Source: Exophiala sp. HKRS030
Taxonomy: Eukaryota > Ascomycota > Eurotiomycetes > Chaetothyriales > Herpotrichiellaceae
DNA length: 64,000 bases
Assembly: GCA_023897205.1 (NCBI GenBank)
Contig: JAHWDD010000012.1
Location: 868,001-932,000 of the forward strand
Reading direction: 5' to 3'
Notes under the pieces: generated by a model
Databases searched by the model: none
What the model was told of the DNA's origin: nothing
What the model saw: only the letters and a program-made list of their open reading frames with translations
Made by a program: the position numbers and the translations under genes
Shown here: one piece after another, positions 11,842 to 24,600 of the stretch
Position numbering within the stretch: position 1 is the first letter of the stretch
Layout of the letters: every line of letters starts with the position of its first letter

Positions 11842-12254
11842 GATATAGAGGAACCGGACAATACACGTCCTCGAATTGTGAGAGGATATCGAGAGGCTGC
11901 AAAAAGAGTTTCACAAAGTGTATAAAGTGATCCTCGCAACAAAATGAAACTGGAACTAGGCAAATGTTTAGCGGATATGTTCTTTCTTATAGTGATATGC
12001 TAGGGTTAGAGGGACCGGAAGACAAATCCGGGAAGATGTATTTCCGTTGTGGCAGAGAACCGAGTTCATAATTTTAACCAATAGATCCAAACCCTCCCAA
12101 TTTTCCGTGACCACAGCTGCTAATCACGCAGAAGTTTCAAATTATAGCAGATGAAATGATCTCTCATCCCAAGTGACCTGTTAGCTAGGTACGCCTAGAA
12201 TCTCCTTAAATTCTCATGAAGAAGCTCGCCAATATGTATCTGAGGTTCCAATGA
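11842..12254. other. Intergenic region, hydrolase promoter
   Basis: 413 bp between the hydrolase start and the end of the FAD monooxygenase, both on the minus strand. It has TTTCCG words at about 12040 and 12105. No gene is seen. Confidence 0.5.
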
Positions 12255-13773
12255 CTATGCTTGTATCTTGTTGATCGGCTTCGACATATCGCGTGGAAGA
12301 TGATTAAGCATAGGCTGACCACCAAGGACACCCTTGAACACCCACAAACGTGCTGCATTGCTACACCAAGGCAAGACGTAGTTGGCAACAATTCGTGAAA
12401 GCAGGGTCCTCTGGCCTTCAAATCGAACGGCTTGGCATGAGAGGTTATAGATGCGTGTCAACCGTTTGAGGTGTTTTGTTCGATACGCCTGGAAAGCCTT
12501 GTCAAGTGTGTCCTGGCTGGGTGACCCTCCATGTCGCTCGTCTGTCGAGTTTGGAGACAAGATCGGATAGAGCTCGTTTATCAAGTGCACGATTCCTTCT
12601 ACAGCGCACATTGCGCCTAGGCCTGCGTTGACGCTCATCTGGACTCAGTCAGCAAGTTCTGGAAACCTCGGTCCCAAAGACGACCACGCATCATTCGCTC
12701 TACTAACCTTGTGAATGGCATCTCCGACCATTACCACTCTCCCACGACTCCATTGATCAATGATTCCCTCCTCCTGGGACACGAGCGTACCTCGCACCCG
12801 GGCGTTCCAAGCGTCTCGGATGGTCCAGTCGCCGCACATTTTTCGGTTCGACCACTGCTGGACGAATTCTTCAGCGTCTTTCTCTGTATATCGAGGCGAC
12901 CGAATTCCCTGCACCGGATCCGTCCTTGTCCAAAGGAACCAGAAGAACAGGCCTGGCTGTCCTGAAACAGCAGTTGTCGAGTTGTCACGACCGTACGTCC
13001 AGTAACTTTCACCAGCCGGCATTGGGCACTCCTTGTCGTTCGTTCGCGAGATGCAAAACAAGCATTTATACTCAGTTAGGAACCCCGGTTTGCCTACTTG
13101 AAAGTAAGTGGCTCGGTCAGCAAGGAGCAGACACTGATTCGTACCATTATTGGTCGTCTCCAGTTTGGTGCCTGATCCTGGCTCTGCCTCCTCGGCCTTT
13201 TTCTTCATAAGTCCACGAACAGTGCTGTGAATACCATCCGCGCCGATCAGAATCGTGCCTCTATAATTACTGCCGTCGCTAGTATAGACAGTAATGCCCT
13301 CATCATCCTCAATGTAGTCGACGATAGCTTTGTTGACGAGCACCTTTGATTTGTCCCGGACTTTGTTGTACATGGCGGTGATGAAGTCACATCTTTGAAT
13401 AAAGACAGCTGGGTAGCCGAACCTGGATTCATTAACTCTCTGGCCAGATTACTCCATATAGAGACCACTACCTCGCGGGATGCTCCGATATAACAGTGAT
13501 ATCGGACTCGACTACATTGCCCCTATTGTCAAATGCCTGTGCATGAGCCAATGGAGTCGAAGGCGCTACCACGGCCTCATAAAGACCAAGCTGGTCAAAA
13601 ATGCTATTTCCGTGCGGGTGGCACCCCACTGACGCACCCAACTGAGGACCGATTTCAGGGCCGCGCTCCAAGACAAGGAAGTCGATATTAGCAGATTGTA
13701 GAGCCACGGCAAGGAATTGACCTGAGATACTACCACCTGCTATCAAAACTCGAGGTTTCGGAGCACTTTCCAT
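12255..13773 (-). CDS. FAD-dependent monooxygenase (group A flavoprotein)
   Basis: Three exons on the minus strand (13773-13472, 13422-12708, 12638-12255) give 466 residues. The introns (49 and 69 bp) join HPAR to FGYPAVFIQRCDF and GDAIHK to MSVNAGLGAMC. Flavin motifs in order: the N-terminal dinucleotide fold VLIAGGSISG near residue 10, the DG motif LIGADGIHSTVR, and the GD motif VVMVGDAIHK. Such enzymes use NAD(P)H and O2 to hydroxylate or epoxidise small molecules. The residue after GDAIHK is usually followed by a proline-containing loop (PxxGQG); here it reads MSVNAGLG, so the loop is unusual. The gene lies back to back with the Baeyer-Villiger gene at 14380. The substrate is unknown. Confidence 0.85.
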
Positions 13774-14379
13774 GTTGGGCGTCTAGATCCAATACTCGAC
13801 TGGAAGCATACGCTCTAGGCAAGTCTTCAGCCGATTTTCCAACACCAGAGGTCGCATGGGGTGTTGTTATAGGTCAAGAACCGCTAGCTGGAGCTGCCCA
13901 ATAGTCTAACGTTGCGACATAAACTAGAGTTATTCATTTATCCGGTTCTCCGATTAACCATTCTCCGGCATTGTGGTAGGTGGGCTGATCGAGTCTCGTG
14001 ATCTCGAACGAGGGAAGACATTCGACAGTACTACCAGGGAAGCCTCGGAATTAGTAGCGCCTGCCGATTGGTGCGGGCAACGCAGGAAATTCTGAGAGGA
14101 ATACCTCCTGTAGTGGAGTAAGTCCGCGCCGGGGTAATTGATACGGAATTCATCAATTAGCGTGTCTTTACCTGGAACCCGTGCTAGGTTTCCATGGATT
14201 GCCTCTATATTCGTACCATTGTACTGGAGCCACACATGGTATAATTGTTCCTTAGCTTTTGCAATAAACATCGACTTGAGCCGTCGGTGGGAGTGAAATT
14301 CAGCTTTCATTGTTTGGTGCGATCAGATTGTAATAATCTTTTGCTCTCAGTCTTTTGAGAGAATTACGTATCAGCTACC
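13774..14379. other. Divergent promoter region between the two flavoenzyme genes
   Basis: 606 bp between two divergent starts. A 118-codon minus-strand ORF (14310-13954) fills much of it and begins 70 bp from the Baeyer-Villiger start. I do not recognise it, and it has no clear domain. Clustered CCGG/CTCCG words at about 13945-13970 could be regulator sites. Confidence 0.45.
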
Positions 14380-16417
14380 ATGACTGAACCCGCAGCAGCT
14401 ACCATGGGCCTCGACATTTCTGAGAAACAGTCTCAACAAGATCGCAAGGAAGCAAATGGATTGACTGAGAAGCTTGTCAACGGAGCCACATCTTCGGCCG
14501 AAGTCCTTGCTAAGTACCAGCAAGAACGGGACAGACGCTTACGGACTGATGGCATGAATCAGTACATCGCCCCATCTGCTTCAGATCGGTTGAAACATTT
14601 TCAAAACGACCCCTGGGTAACTTCAAGCACCCCTAACCCAGGCCTTGACAAGGTCAAAAGTGGCGATCGTTTCACAGCTCTTATCGTCGGTGCAGGGTTT
14701 GGAGGCATGCTCTTCGCCGCTCGCCTTTTGGACGCTGGAATCGATGATTTCGTTCTCGTTGATACAGCTGGAGGCTTTGGCGGGACCTGGTGTAAGAACT
14801 TTCGCCGCCCCTTCTGAAGGCTCAACCACTCACTGTATTCTAGACTGGAACAGGTATCCGGGTTTGATGTGTGATGTAGAGAGCTACATCTATTTACCCC
14901 TTCTGGAGGAAATGGACTACATCCCAAAGCAAAAATATTCGACGGGATTCGAGCTCCGACTCTATGCGGAAAGCATTGCCGAAAAGTACAAACTTGCCCC
15001 AAAGACTATCTTTCAGGTCAAGGTCGAAAAACAGACCTGGATTGAGGATAGGGGTGAGTGGGAGGTTGAGTTGCATCGGATAAGCGAGCAAAGTCACGAC
15101 GTCATCACAGTCTACGCGAGTGTGGTCATCTCGAGTACAGGCATCCTGAACTTGCCGAAGATGGCCAACCTCCCCGGGATTAACGACTATGTTGGCCAGA
15201 GCTTCCACACTTCCCGGTGGGACTACAATTGTACTGGGGGTGGCCAAGCAAACCCAGACATGGTGAATCTCCGAGGGAAGAGAGTTGGCATCATTGGGAC
15301 CGGTGCTACTGCTGTCCAGTGCGTTCCACAGTTGGCCAAGTGGGCGAAAGATCTGTACGTCTTTCAGCGGACGCCATCAGCGGTTGATGTGCGCAACAAC
15401 AAGACCACAGACATTGAATGGTTCAATCGTGAGGTGAAGGCAGGTGGTAAGGGCTGGCAGAGACGGCGGGCGGAAAATTTCAATTCCTGGATTTCCGATA
15501 CACCTACAGAACAAGACATGGTTGACGATGCTTGGACCAAAATGAGAACCTTCTCCGTTTTGGTGGGCAGGCCAACGAAGATCGAGGATATTCCTGCATA
15601 TATCGCTGAGAGGCAGGCAGTTGATCTATCGCGTCAAGAAAGAATCCGTAAACGGGTCGACGAGATTGTTAAGGACGTGGCTACCGCGGAAAAGCTTAAG
15701 CCATGGTACCCGGGCTGGTGTAAACGACCTACTTTCCACGATGACTATCTCCCTACATTTAACCGACCAAATGTCCATCTCATTGACACCATGGGCAAAG
15801 GTGTTGAGCGAGTGTCAAAAGCAGGCCCAGTTGTTGACGGAGTTGAATACCCTGTCGACATCTTGATATTCAGCACAGGATTTTACACTCCCGCTGGTGA
15901 CAGTCCAGCCGCCAGATCGAATTCAAAGATCTACGGTCGAAACGGCATATCTTTAGACGATCAGTGGAAAGAGAAGGTATCGACACTTCATGGTATCATC
16001 ACCTATAATTTCCCGAACCTGTTCTTCCCCGGACCGCATCAGGCCGGTGCGTCCGCGAATGCCGTGTACCCCCTCGACTGGCTATCTGAACATATCGCCT
16101 ACCTCCTATCTCATGCGAAGAGGTCATCAAAGAATGGAAAGATCTTTATCGAACCAACCGAGGACGCTTCTGAGGAGTGGTCCCAGCAAATTGTCGCTCG
16201 AGCTGCCGGGTTTGCCGCGCTTGGTGGTTGCACACCCGGCTATCTGAACGCGGAGGGTGAGGCCGACAAGCCCAAGAGTATGGAAGAGACTATGAAAGGA
16301 GCTCGAGCTGCCATGTGGGGATTCGGCGTTGCAGATTACGTGGACAAGGTTAACAAGTGGAAAGCTACTCAAAAATTTGAGGGTTTGCACTTCCAGCCAC
16401 CAAGCGCAGCTGCATGA
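14380..16417 (+). CDS. Baeyer-Villiger monooxygenase (flavin-binding, NADPH-dependent)
   Basis: Two exons (14380-14791, 14844-16417) give 661 residues. The 52 bp intron joins GGTW to YWNRYPGLMCDVES, a hallmark junction of the family. Motifs: FAD Rossmann loop GAGFGG near residue 103, the fingerprint GQSFHTSRWD (F/G..H...WD type), and NADPH Rossmann loop GTGATA. The long N-terminal extension of about 90 residues before the FAD fold is like larger members that act on bulky or cyclic ketones. The reaction would be ketone + NADPH + O2 to ester or lactone. A neighbouring SDR could supply the ketone and the alpha/beta hydrolase could process the product, so the genes form a plausible pathway (inference). 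No break is seen. Confidence 0.92.
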
Positions 16418-16739
16418 TGCATTGTTTCATCCAGTAGAGAAGGGCGATAGAAGCTACAGCGTAGCACATTTGTAAATAAGAACTCATATTTTCAGAGAGA
16501 AAGATAAATACAATCAAGATGATCATCCTATTACAGTGGAAGTTACGAAGCGGCGCTTTGTCCCGGAATTTCCCCTACGGAATAACAATAGACTGTACCG
16601 ATCTCTCTAGGACTGCTCCTATTGGGTGAACCACATTTACGAAGAACTGCGTACATATAACAAGCACTAGAGCGACGCACTCACACCCGTGTCCATCAGA
16701 TGCTGCAACCTGCTGCAACCTCACCATAAATCCCCACCA
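16418..16739. other. Intergenic region before the thiolase remnant
   Basis: 322 bp, moderately AT-rich, with the Baeyer-Villiger 3' UTR. No feature is recognised. Confidence 0.5.
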
Positions 16740-17054
16740 ATGGCGGACCTTACTCCCGTCATCATCGGTGTTGGAGAGATTGTCAATAGGTCTCTCCAGC
16801 TTTCAGATGGAGTTGAGCCAGCCATATTGATGATCCAGGCAATCAAGAATGCTCTCATGGATACTGGCCTTAACCCTCCCATACAAGCCAAGCTTAAGGC
16901 GACCATCAATAGTATCGATGTTGTAAGATCCTGGACCTGGCCGTACGACAACCTCCCCGGACTTCTGGCCTAACGTCTTAGCCTCAATGCTCATCACAAA
17001 CGATATTCAGCCCATGAGGGCCATCATCCATGCCAGTTTGTCAACGAAGCCTAA
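16740..17054 (+). pseudogene. Thiolase-like gene, 5' fragment with nonsense mutations
   Basis: The ATG at 16740 opens a frame reading ADLTPVIIGVGEIVNRSL and SIDVVRSWTWPYDNLPGLLA, the N-terminus of a long (about 500 residue) acetyl-CoA acyltransferase-like family. TAA at 16971 stops it after 77 codons, but the same frame goes on with family-like sequence (LNAHHKRYSAHEG, then FVNEA) to about 17050. There another TAA appears and the sequence turns into AT-rich repeat. The gene is therefore both stopped and cut off at the edge of the RIP-affected island. Intact, it might have completed beta-oxidation-type steps for the neighbouring enzymes (inference). I see no sign that the fragment is functional. 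Confidence 0.7.
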
Positions 17055-17169
17055 CAATATACTTCAGCACTTTTAGCCTAATCATCATAGTAAATTTTAA
17101 GAATTCCTCTAGTCTTAGCACACTTTTAGGCCAAACAGTGTCTAGCCAAATAGCGCTAATTTTTTTTTA

Positions 17170-17500
17170 GCGCTGTTTAGTCTAATTATACTTTTTTACT
17201 TATAATACTATTTAGCCTAATTATACCCTTTTTTAGCGCTATTTAGCTTAATTATACTTTTATATTAATGCTATTTAGCTTAATTATACTTTTATATTAA
17301 TACTATTTAACCTAATTATACTTTTTTACTTATAATACTATTTAGTTTAATTATACTTTTTTCACTTAAAGTATTATTTAGCTTAATTATACTTTTTAAT
17401 TTATATAAAATATTATTTAGTCTAATTATACTTTTATAGTAATATTATTTAGTCTAATTATATCTTTTTATATAAAGTATTATATAACTTAATTACACTT
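17170..17500. repeat. AT-rich minisatellite
   Basis: About ten degenerate copies of a unit with core TTTAGCCTAATTATAC followed by a T-rich and ACTTATAATA spacer; period roughly 34-46 bp. The copies differ mainly by transitions. It marks the border between intact genes and the decayed island. Confidence 0.8.
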
Positions 17501-18450
17501 TTTATTAAGAGGACTAGGTTATATCGTAATAGGGAAGGGTATAGCGTAATAGGCCTTTATTAATGAATGACTAGCTAAGTAATAGCTAAATAAGGACTTA
17601 GAGAGCTTAAGGAGTGAAAGCCTATGAAGGAAGGTAAAGACCTCCTTATATAGACCTAAAAAAGAGTCTATATAGAAGGCTTTAGAATAGAATAGATTAT
17701 TAATTATAAATTAATAGTCTTACCATGCTCAGCCTTACGCAGTGTGCTCAGCCTTACGCAGGTTAACTGGTCAATACTTTTAACTTAGAATAGTTAATAT
17801 AGTTAACACTTTTTAACTTATATAAAATACTATTTAAATTATTTATATATTTTCACTTATACTTTATAGTTTTTACTTTAAATAAGAACTTTTATATATA
17901 ATATAAAAGATTTAAATTATAAAGTAAGTATTTAAATTAAACTTTTTTATTTTATAACTAAAGTATAATTAATATAATATAATAAAGAGTTTAAATTATA
18001 AAATAAATATTATATATAATCTTTTTTAATTTATATAATTTATATATAATAATATAATATAATAAAGAGTTTAAAGTATAAAGTAAAATATTATATATTT
18101 TAAAGTATTTAATAATAAAGAATCTTTTATAAATAATAATAATCTTTATATATTAAAAAAAGATTAAATATTATTAAGTTTAAATATAAAGTATAGTTTA
18201 ATATAAATATTTAAATATATATTTAAAGAGCTTTATTAAAACTAGTATAACTTAATATTTTTATTATTATTATTTTCACTAATATTAATTAAAAAAGATA
18301 GTATTCTTTCTTTCTTTAAACTAAATATTAATCTCTTTAAATTTATTATTATAAAAGATAATTTATTACCTAAGTCTATATCCTAGGGCAAAGGGTGCCG
18401 TTTCGCGACGACGTCTGTAGCCGCTTTTGCGATCCCTTTTCACCGACTAG
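17501..18450. other. Extremely AT-rich decayed DNA
   Basis: No gene. From about 17780 to 18380 the sequence is almost only A and T, with very few C or G, as expected for old repeats after heavy RIP. A 16 bp direct repeat (GCTCAGCCTTACGCAG, two copies) lies at about 17727-17762. A GC-richer patch at 18380-18450 is the insertion target of the Gypsy element. Confidence 0.6.
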
Positions 18451-18455
18451 CTTCA

Positions 18456-18881
18456 TATTACAAATTAGGCCTCTTATGAGGTCGCAGACAAAGCTGTGAC
18501 AACAGCCGGTCGGCGTTAATACGTCCGAAACACGTGAAAGCCTAAGGGCGTGGTCACATGGCAGAAGTGGCTCTCAGAACTCTAAGGAATAAGGCCACAG
18601 AGCCCAGGGAGCTACAGGCTCTGTCAGCTCTCCTAGCTCCCACTACAGAGCCCTTAGAGCCGGAGAGAGCCCAAAGAGATTAAACGGTTATATATACACG
18701 GTCATTACATAGCTTTACTATATAGTCAACTTCATTCACGATCATACCCATACGTTTTAGTTGTGATCACTTCGCTCTTATACTCGCTCAAGTACCGCAC
18801 TCTCAGTGACCTCACCTCTTATACTTCCCACCTATCAAGACCATACGTCTTGTGACACCCTGTATGAAGCGAAACGTAACA
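18456..18881 (+). repeat. Left LTR of the Gypsy element
   Basis: 426 bp. Compared with the right LTR by eye it differs at about 30 positions, all of them transitions, and in most of these the left copy has A or T. The length is the same, so there are no net indels. Confidence 0.95.
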
Positions 18882-18916
18882 CTTTAACTACCTCTTAATC
18901 GGAAGTATTCAACACA

Positions 18917-21685
18917 ATGTCCGCCTCGAACCCTAAATCAGTTTGTTCACCATCTCCAACTGGGTCGGTCCGCTCCAGCGCCCTAACCCTAGGCCTATTA
19001 TTCTATAGCATCACCACTCAAGGGGGCTACAATAATAACAAGGATAATAACAAGGTTAATTCGTTCTACGGGGACCGTGCTAAGCTTAGGTTATTTATCA
19101 CTTAGCTCATTATGACCTTTAGGTTAAATCGAACCAAGTATGCCACTTAGGAGAATAGGGTCTTATTCGCAGGACTTCACATAAAGGGCTCAGCCTTCCA
19201 TTAGTTTGAACCCATCATGATGGATCACTTAACCTCACCTTAGGCACAAAAGGACCTAGAGACTATTGCAATCTTCGAGAACTTCGCTGTTTTCGTGGAT
19301 CGCATCAAACAGATCTTTAGAACCCCTAGAGAAGAACAAGCCGCGTCTCAGCGGATCCATCAGCTCAAATAGACAGGCTCGGCAGCTTAATACTATGCGC
19401 TATTTAAGCGACTTCAGGCCAAGTTAGACTAAGAAGACAACGCGTTCGCTGCAGCCTTCTACACTAGATTAAAAGACGCCGTGAAAAAAGAAATAGGACT
19501 AGATAAACCTATAAACTATAAAGAACTAGTTAACTAAGCCATTAAAATCAATAATTAGCTCTACGAACTAAACTTAGAACGCAAAGGTTACCGCGGAAAG
19601 ACTAGCGGCACATACTACAAAAGTAGCCGCCTAAGCTACCAGTCTTATAGTGACCCAATGAACCTTAATGTCATGGAACAAGGCCGGTCCTCACAGCCAA
19701 AGGGCCACTTCCAGCGTAAGGGGCCATCCAATAAAGAGCGAGAGCGACGAAAGAAAGAAAACCTATGCTACAATTATGGAAAATCCGGACATAGGGCTAG
19801 AGAATACAGTACAAAGCCCATAGAACTGCACATAATGGAAGAAATAGCCGGTATTAGAGAACAAAAGGCTGACACTTTAATAAAAGTATCAGAACTTAAG
19901 CGCTAATTAGAAACATTCACGGAAGGTGTTAGCGAAGTACACCGCCTATACAATAAGAGGTAGCGATACTATTAGACTCTTCGCGACTCCTTAGATAAGA
20001 AGGATATCATTAAAAAGGCTAGCCACACCGAGAAAGCACAGAAGGGAATGCCTAAAGGGACCCAGGTAAAGGGAGCAACTCCACTATCACCATCAGAACA
20101 TAATGAAGAGGTTGCCACAACTGCGGGAACCTTTCCTAACCCAAAGGAACAGGATAAAGAAGCTAACAATAAGACTGATGACAAGGCTGCACACGCACTC
20201 TTATCCTAGACTACTTACTATGACGACCACTGCCCTATCTACCTTTCCGATAAAGAGGGATTAGGATGGTTTCCTCACGAAAGAAAGCGCAGAAACTATC
20301 ACAGTAAGGCACGAAAGATAGAGAGCGCTAACTAAGAAGACCCTAAGGAATTAGCCATAATAGAAGCCGAAGGGCCTCCACTGTGAATTATAGATACCAG
20401 GGCACCCGACGATAAAGACAAAGAATTCATTCTCGTGAAATTAGGAATTATAGCTACTACAGGGTAATAGATAACGTTACTATATACCGATAAATATTGA
20501 GTTATATCAAACTACGACGATATCGCAGTACTAGTAACAAAGTACTGAACAGACGTACCATGCACACAATACTGCTGTGCTGATTACACAACAGTACACA
20601 GAAGGATTAACTCATGAGAAGACCCTAAGATCAGGGAGGACCTGGTTCCCATCATAGCGTGCGAGAGCTTAATATGTACCACACCGGTACACACGCACGA
20701 TGTGCTAAGGGAAGACCGTTACGAGTTCCCGTTCAAAAGAAAGAACGGACCAGACTAAGGCTCTAAGGACTCTAACTCGCTATATAACACCGTGTTATTC
20801 CACAGCTATTATTATGTAGTTATTAAGACCACCAATTAAGTCTACTACAAGGAACAGGTGCCAGGAACTAAGTCAGTAACCAACAGCTACCGCCTAGATC
20901 ACACCACAGAACAGAAAGAAGCACAAGAAGTTCCTATATAGTGATATTTTGAGTGTAAGGGCCTTAAACCCCACACACATCAAACCAGCACGAAGTTGCT
21001 ATACTTCTTTCCGTTCAAGGAAAAGGAAAACCTCACACCATAAGAGATTAATTAAGACATTACAGGGCATTATTACGAAAAGAAGAAGACACCAAGAGTA
21101 ATGATAATCAGTACACACTACTGGTTAACCACACTAACTAGAAACATACGATTCACACCTTATAGTAACCCCAATTAAAGGTGGAAGATAATGGCTCTTA
21201 ACATGTGTTAAGACAAGCTATACCTGCATAGAAGAATGTATATATATAAAGTGTATAGGAGTGAGACGCACTACCCGCTTAACGACGACTCAAATAAAGA
21301 AGAAGAGTTTATAATAGTTAATTCCCCGGATAAGGAAGACAACCCAGTCAAGTTCATCATGCGAAGTATAACTAAGACGTATTATGTCATTATAACGCTA
21401 TACTAAAAGCCAGTTCTGTGCCAGCGACCACACTATCTATATAACGCATAGCACTACCATACTATGTTTAATCCAGAAGTGAGACTAAGAACACCACACA
21501 CAATACAGGTTAACCTATGCAGAGATATGCAGTGCCCATTTACGCCAGCATTATATACGCACGAAGAGGGAAGCACGGAAAAGATAGACATTAAAATACC
21601 GCTAGAAGTTCTCCAGCGAATTTATGGAAAGGAGAATACGGACATAAACGATATGCTAAAAAACGACGGAGAGGAGTCCTCTTAA
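18917..21685 (+). pseudogene. Gypsy gag polyprotein with a very long C-terminal extension, stopped
   Basis: One frame runs from ATG 18917 to about 21685, roughly 920 codons, with many TAA/TAG stops. The capsid part has the runs IFRTPREEQAASQRIHQLK and FYTRLKDAVKKEIGL. The zinc knuckle (from 19766) reads CYNYGKSGHRAREY: the second and last Cys of the CX2CX4HX4C pattern have become Tyr (TGC to TAC). Then follows KEGLGWFPHERK, known from other fungal Gypsy gag tails. After that come more than 400 codons (about 20390-21685) that I do not recognise, with repeated YYV/YYI words. Nucleocapsid binding of RNA would be the original role of the knuckle. Confidence 0.75.
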
Positions 21686-21699
21686 GGCAAAAGACCCCT

Positions 21700-24600
21700 C
21701 AACGGAAGAAGCCTTAGGCTAGATAATTTAACATAATATAGACTCAGTGTTTAACGCCATTAGTCTTCAGCGCCAAACTAGCTAATAAGCCTATATAGAT
21801 AATGATTAACTATGGAGCCAATTAAGACTACATATTATCAAAGGTAGCAGTAAGATTCAAAATACACGGGAAAAAATAACTATATCCATTACTTATAGCA
21901 GATAGAACACCGGCAGAGTACGACGGTGAATGGATACAGAAAGAAATCCGGGACACTTAGTTAGAGATTAGCGATCACTATGAAAAGGTTAATATTAACA
22001 TAATACTAACTAAGTATAATATAGTCCTAGGGATAAAATAGCTTCAGGAACATAATCCAGAGATAAGCTAAAAAAAACGAACCTTATCCTTCCCGAATTA
22101 CAGTCATAAAAGGAGAAAGTGGAAGAAACGATTAACTTCTGAAGTACCTCTATAGAGGGCAGTATAGATATAACCCAGGAGAAGGGCCTTAAACAGTATG
22201 AAAAAGGTAAGCCTACCTAAGGAATACAAGGATTTCAAAGACCTCTTTAGAGAAAGAGAAGGGTTAGTAGCACTACCAGAACACTAACCATGGGACCACA
22301 AAATTACGCTTAAAGATAGAAAAGTACCTAAGCATAATAAGTGACTTAAGCAACTATCTAAGAAGGAAGAAGATTTCCTTAAGGAGTACATTAAGACTCA
22401 CTTAAAGAAAGGCTTCATTAGACCATCTAAGTTATTCATAGCATATAGAGTGCTATTCGCCCCAAAAAAGGATGGATCTCTTTAACCATGCATTAATTTT
22501 CGACCACTCAATGCGATCACGAAAAAGAACCGGTATCTATTACCCTTAATTAAGGAACTACAGAACAGACTCCTTAGAGCAAAATACTTCACCGTAATCA
22601 ATATACAGGATACCTACTACTGAGTATGGATAAAGGAAGGCCACAAATAAATGACTGCCTTCAAAACCTGTTTTAGACTATACAAATATTGTGTTATGCT
22701 GTTTAGATTAACTAATGTGCCGGCATCTTTTTAGGAATTAATTAATAACACGCTCCGAGAATATCTTAATGATTTTGCAACAGTATACCTAGATAATATA
22801 CTTATATTCTTAAAGACATACGAAGAATATATGAAACATGTTTAAAAGGTTCTCCGCAAACTAAAGGAAAAGGATTTACCTATGAAACTAAGCAAATACG
22901 AATTTCACAAATAACGCATCCACTTCTTAGGCCACATTATATCTAACAAGGGTATTGAAGTGGACCCCAACAAGATAGCGCCAATTCGAGATTGGCCAGA
23001 ACCTAAGAATATCACGAAGGTACAAGCCTTCGTGAGACTACTTAACTACTATTAAAGGTTCATTAAGGGATTTTCGAAGATCGCAGCGCCATTAACAAAC
23101 CTTACCAGGAAGAACGTCTTATTCAAGTTTAAACAAAAATGCAAAGAAGTATTTAACCGCCTTAAGAAAGCCATTACGACGGCGCCAGTACTTACGATAT
23201 ATAACCCTAAGCTAGAATGCCAGGTGAAGATAGATGCATCGAATGGAGTAATTAGAGCCCGCCTCACGCAAAAGGGACTAGATAGTAAGACTCATACCAT
23301 TATATACTACTTAAGAAAAATGACAGGGCCGAAATTAAACTATGACATTCATAACAAGGAACTACTTACTATAGTCAAATGTCTTAAGGAATAAAGAGTA
23401 TATCTTAAAGGTGCTAAGTATTAGATTCAGATCTACACTAACCATAAGAACTTACTATACTGGACAATAACAAAAGAGCTTAATAGAAGGCAAGTTCAAT
23501 AGGCAGAAACACTTACACTATATAACTTCTAGATACACCATGTTCAAGGAAAAGAAAACGCTGTGGCAGATGCGCTCAGCTAACGGCCAGACTATATAAA
23601 AGACATTAAACCAGAACCCATGGCGATACTTAAGGAAAGAAATGGCGCCTTAATATATACGACACTAAAAATCTAGGTGCTAGTATTCATGGAAGTTAAG
23701 CTAATAAAAGAACAAAAGAAAGAAATCATTAAAGAACGACACAATAATAAGTTAGCAGGACACCCAGGTATTAAGAAAACACTCGAGTTAGTCACAAGGG
23801 ACTTTACCTAAAAGGGAGTTAGGAAAGACGTGACAAACTACGTCAAGAATTGCGATACATGTCATAAAGTAAAGCATGCTCAACACAAACCATATGGATT
23901 ACTCTAGACACCGGTAATACTAGAAGAAGCATAGCACGCGATCACGCTAGACTTTATCACTAAGTTACCTAAGTCTAAAGAGCCCCTCACAGGTATAGAC
24001 TTTAATAGCATACTTATAATAAACAACATCCTAATAAAATACGCACATTTTATCCTATACAAAGAATTATCAACAGCAGAAGAATTGGCTTACACTCTTT
24101 ACAAAAACATTATCAGCTAACATAGAATACCATCAGAAATACGCTCAGATCAAGACAAACTATTCACATCACAGTTTTAGTAATCTTTAATGGATCTCAC
24201 AGGAGTCCATCAGAAACTATTAACAGCGTTCCATCCACAGAGTAATAAGCAGACAGAGAGAATAAACTAGACACTAGAACAATATTTACGATATTATGTC
24301 AATTTTCAACAGAATGACTGGGTATCACTACTACCCATTACACAGTTCACTTATAATAATAGTACCTTAGTCACAAGAGTTTCACCATTTTATGCGAACT
24401 ACGGATATCACCCAAGAATGAAGAAAGACATAAGAGGCGTCAAACTGATTGCAGAAAAAGCGGCAATCTTAGTTAAGAAGTTACAATCCTTACACAAACT
24501 CTTAAAACAAGAACTTAAAAAAATATCACAAAAAACAGTTAAAAACATAAACAAACGAAGATCTAAGGGACCAGACTTTAAAGAAGGGGAGGCAGTCTAC

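Noticed and set aside
13954..14310. 118-codon minus-strand ORF between the two flavoenzyme genes
   Set aside because: No recognisable domain, and it would occupy the promoter of the Baeyer-Villiger gene. Kept only as a note on the intergenic region.
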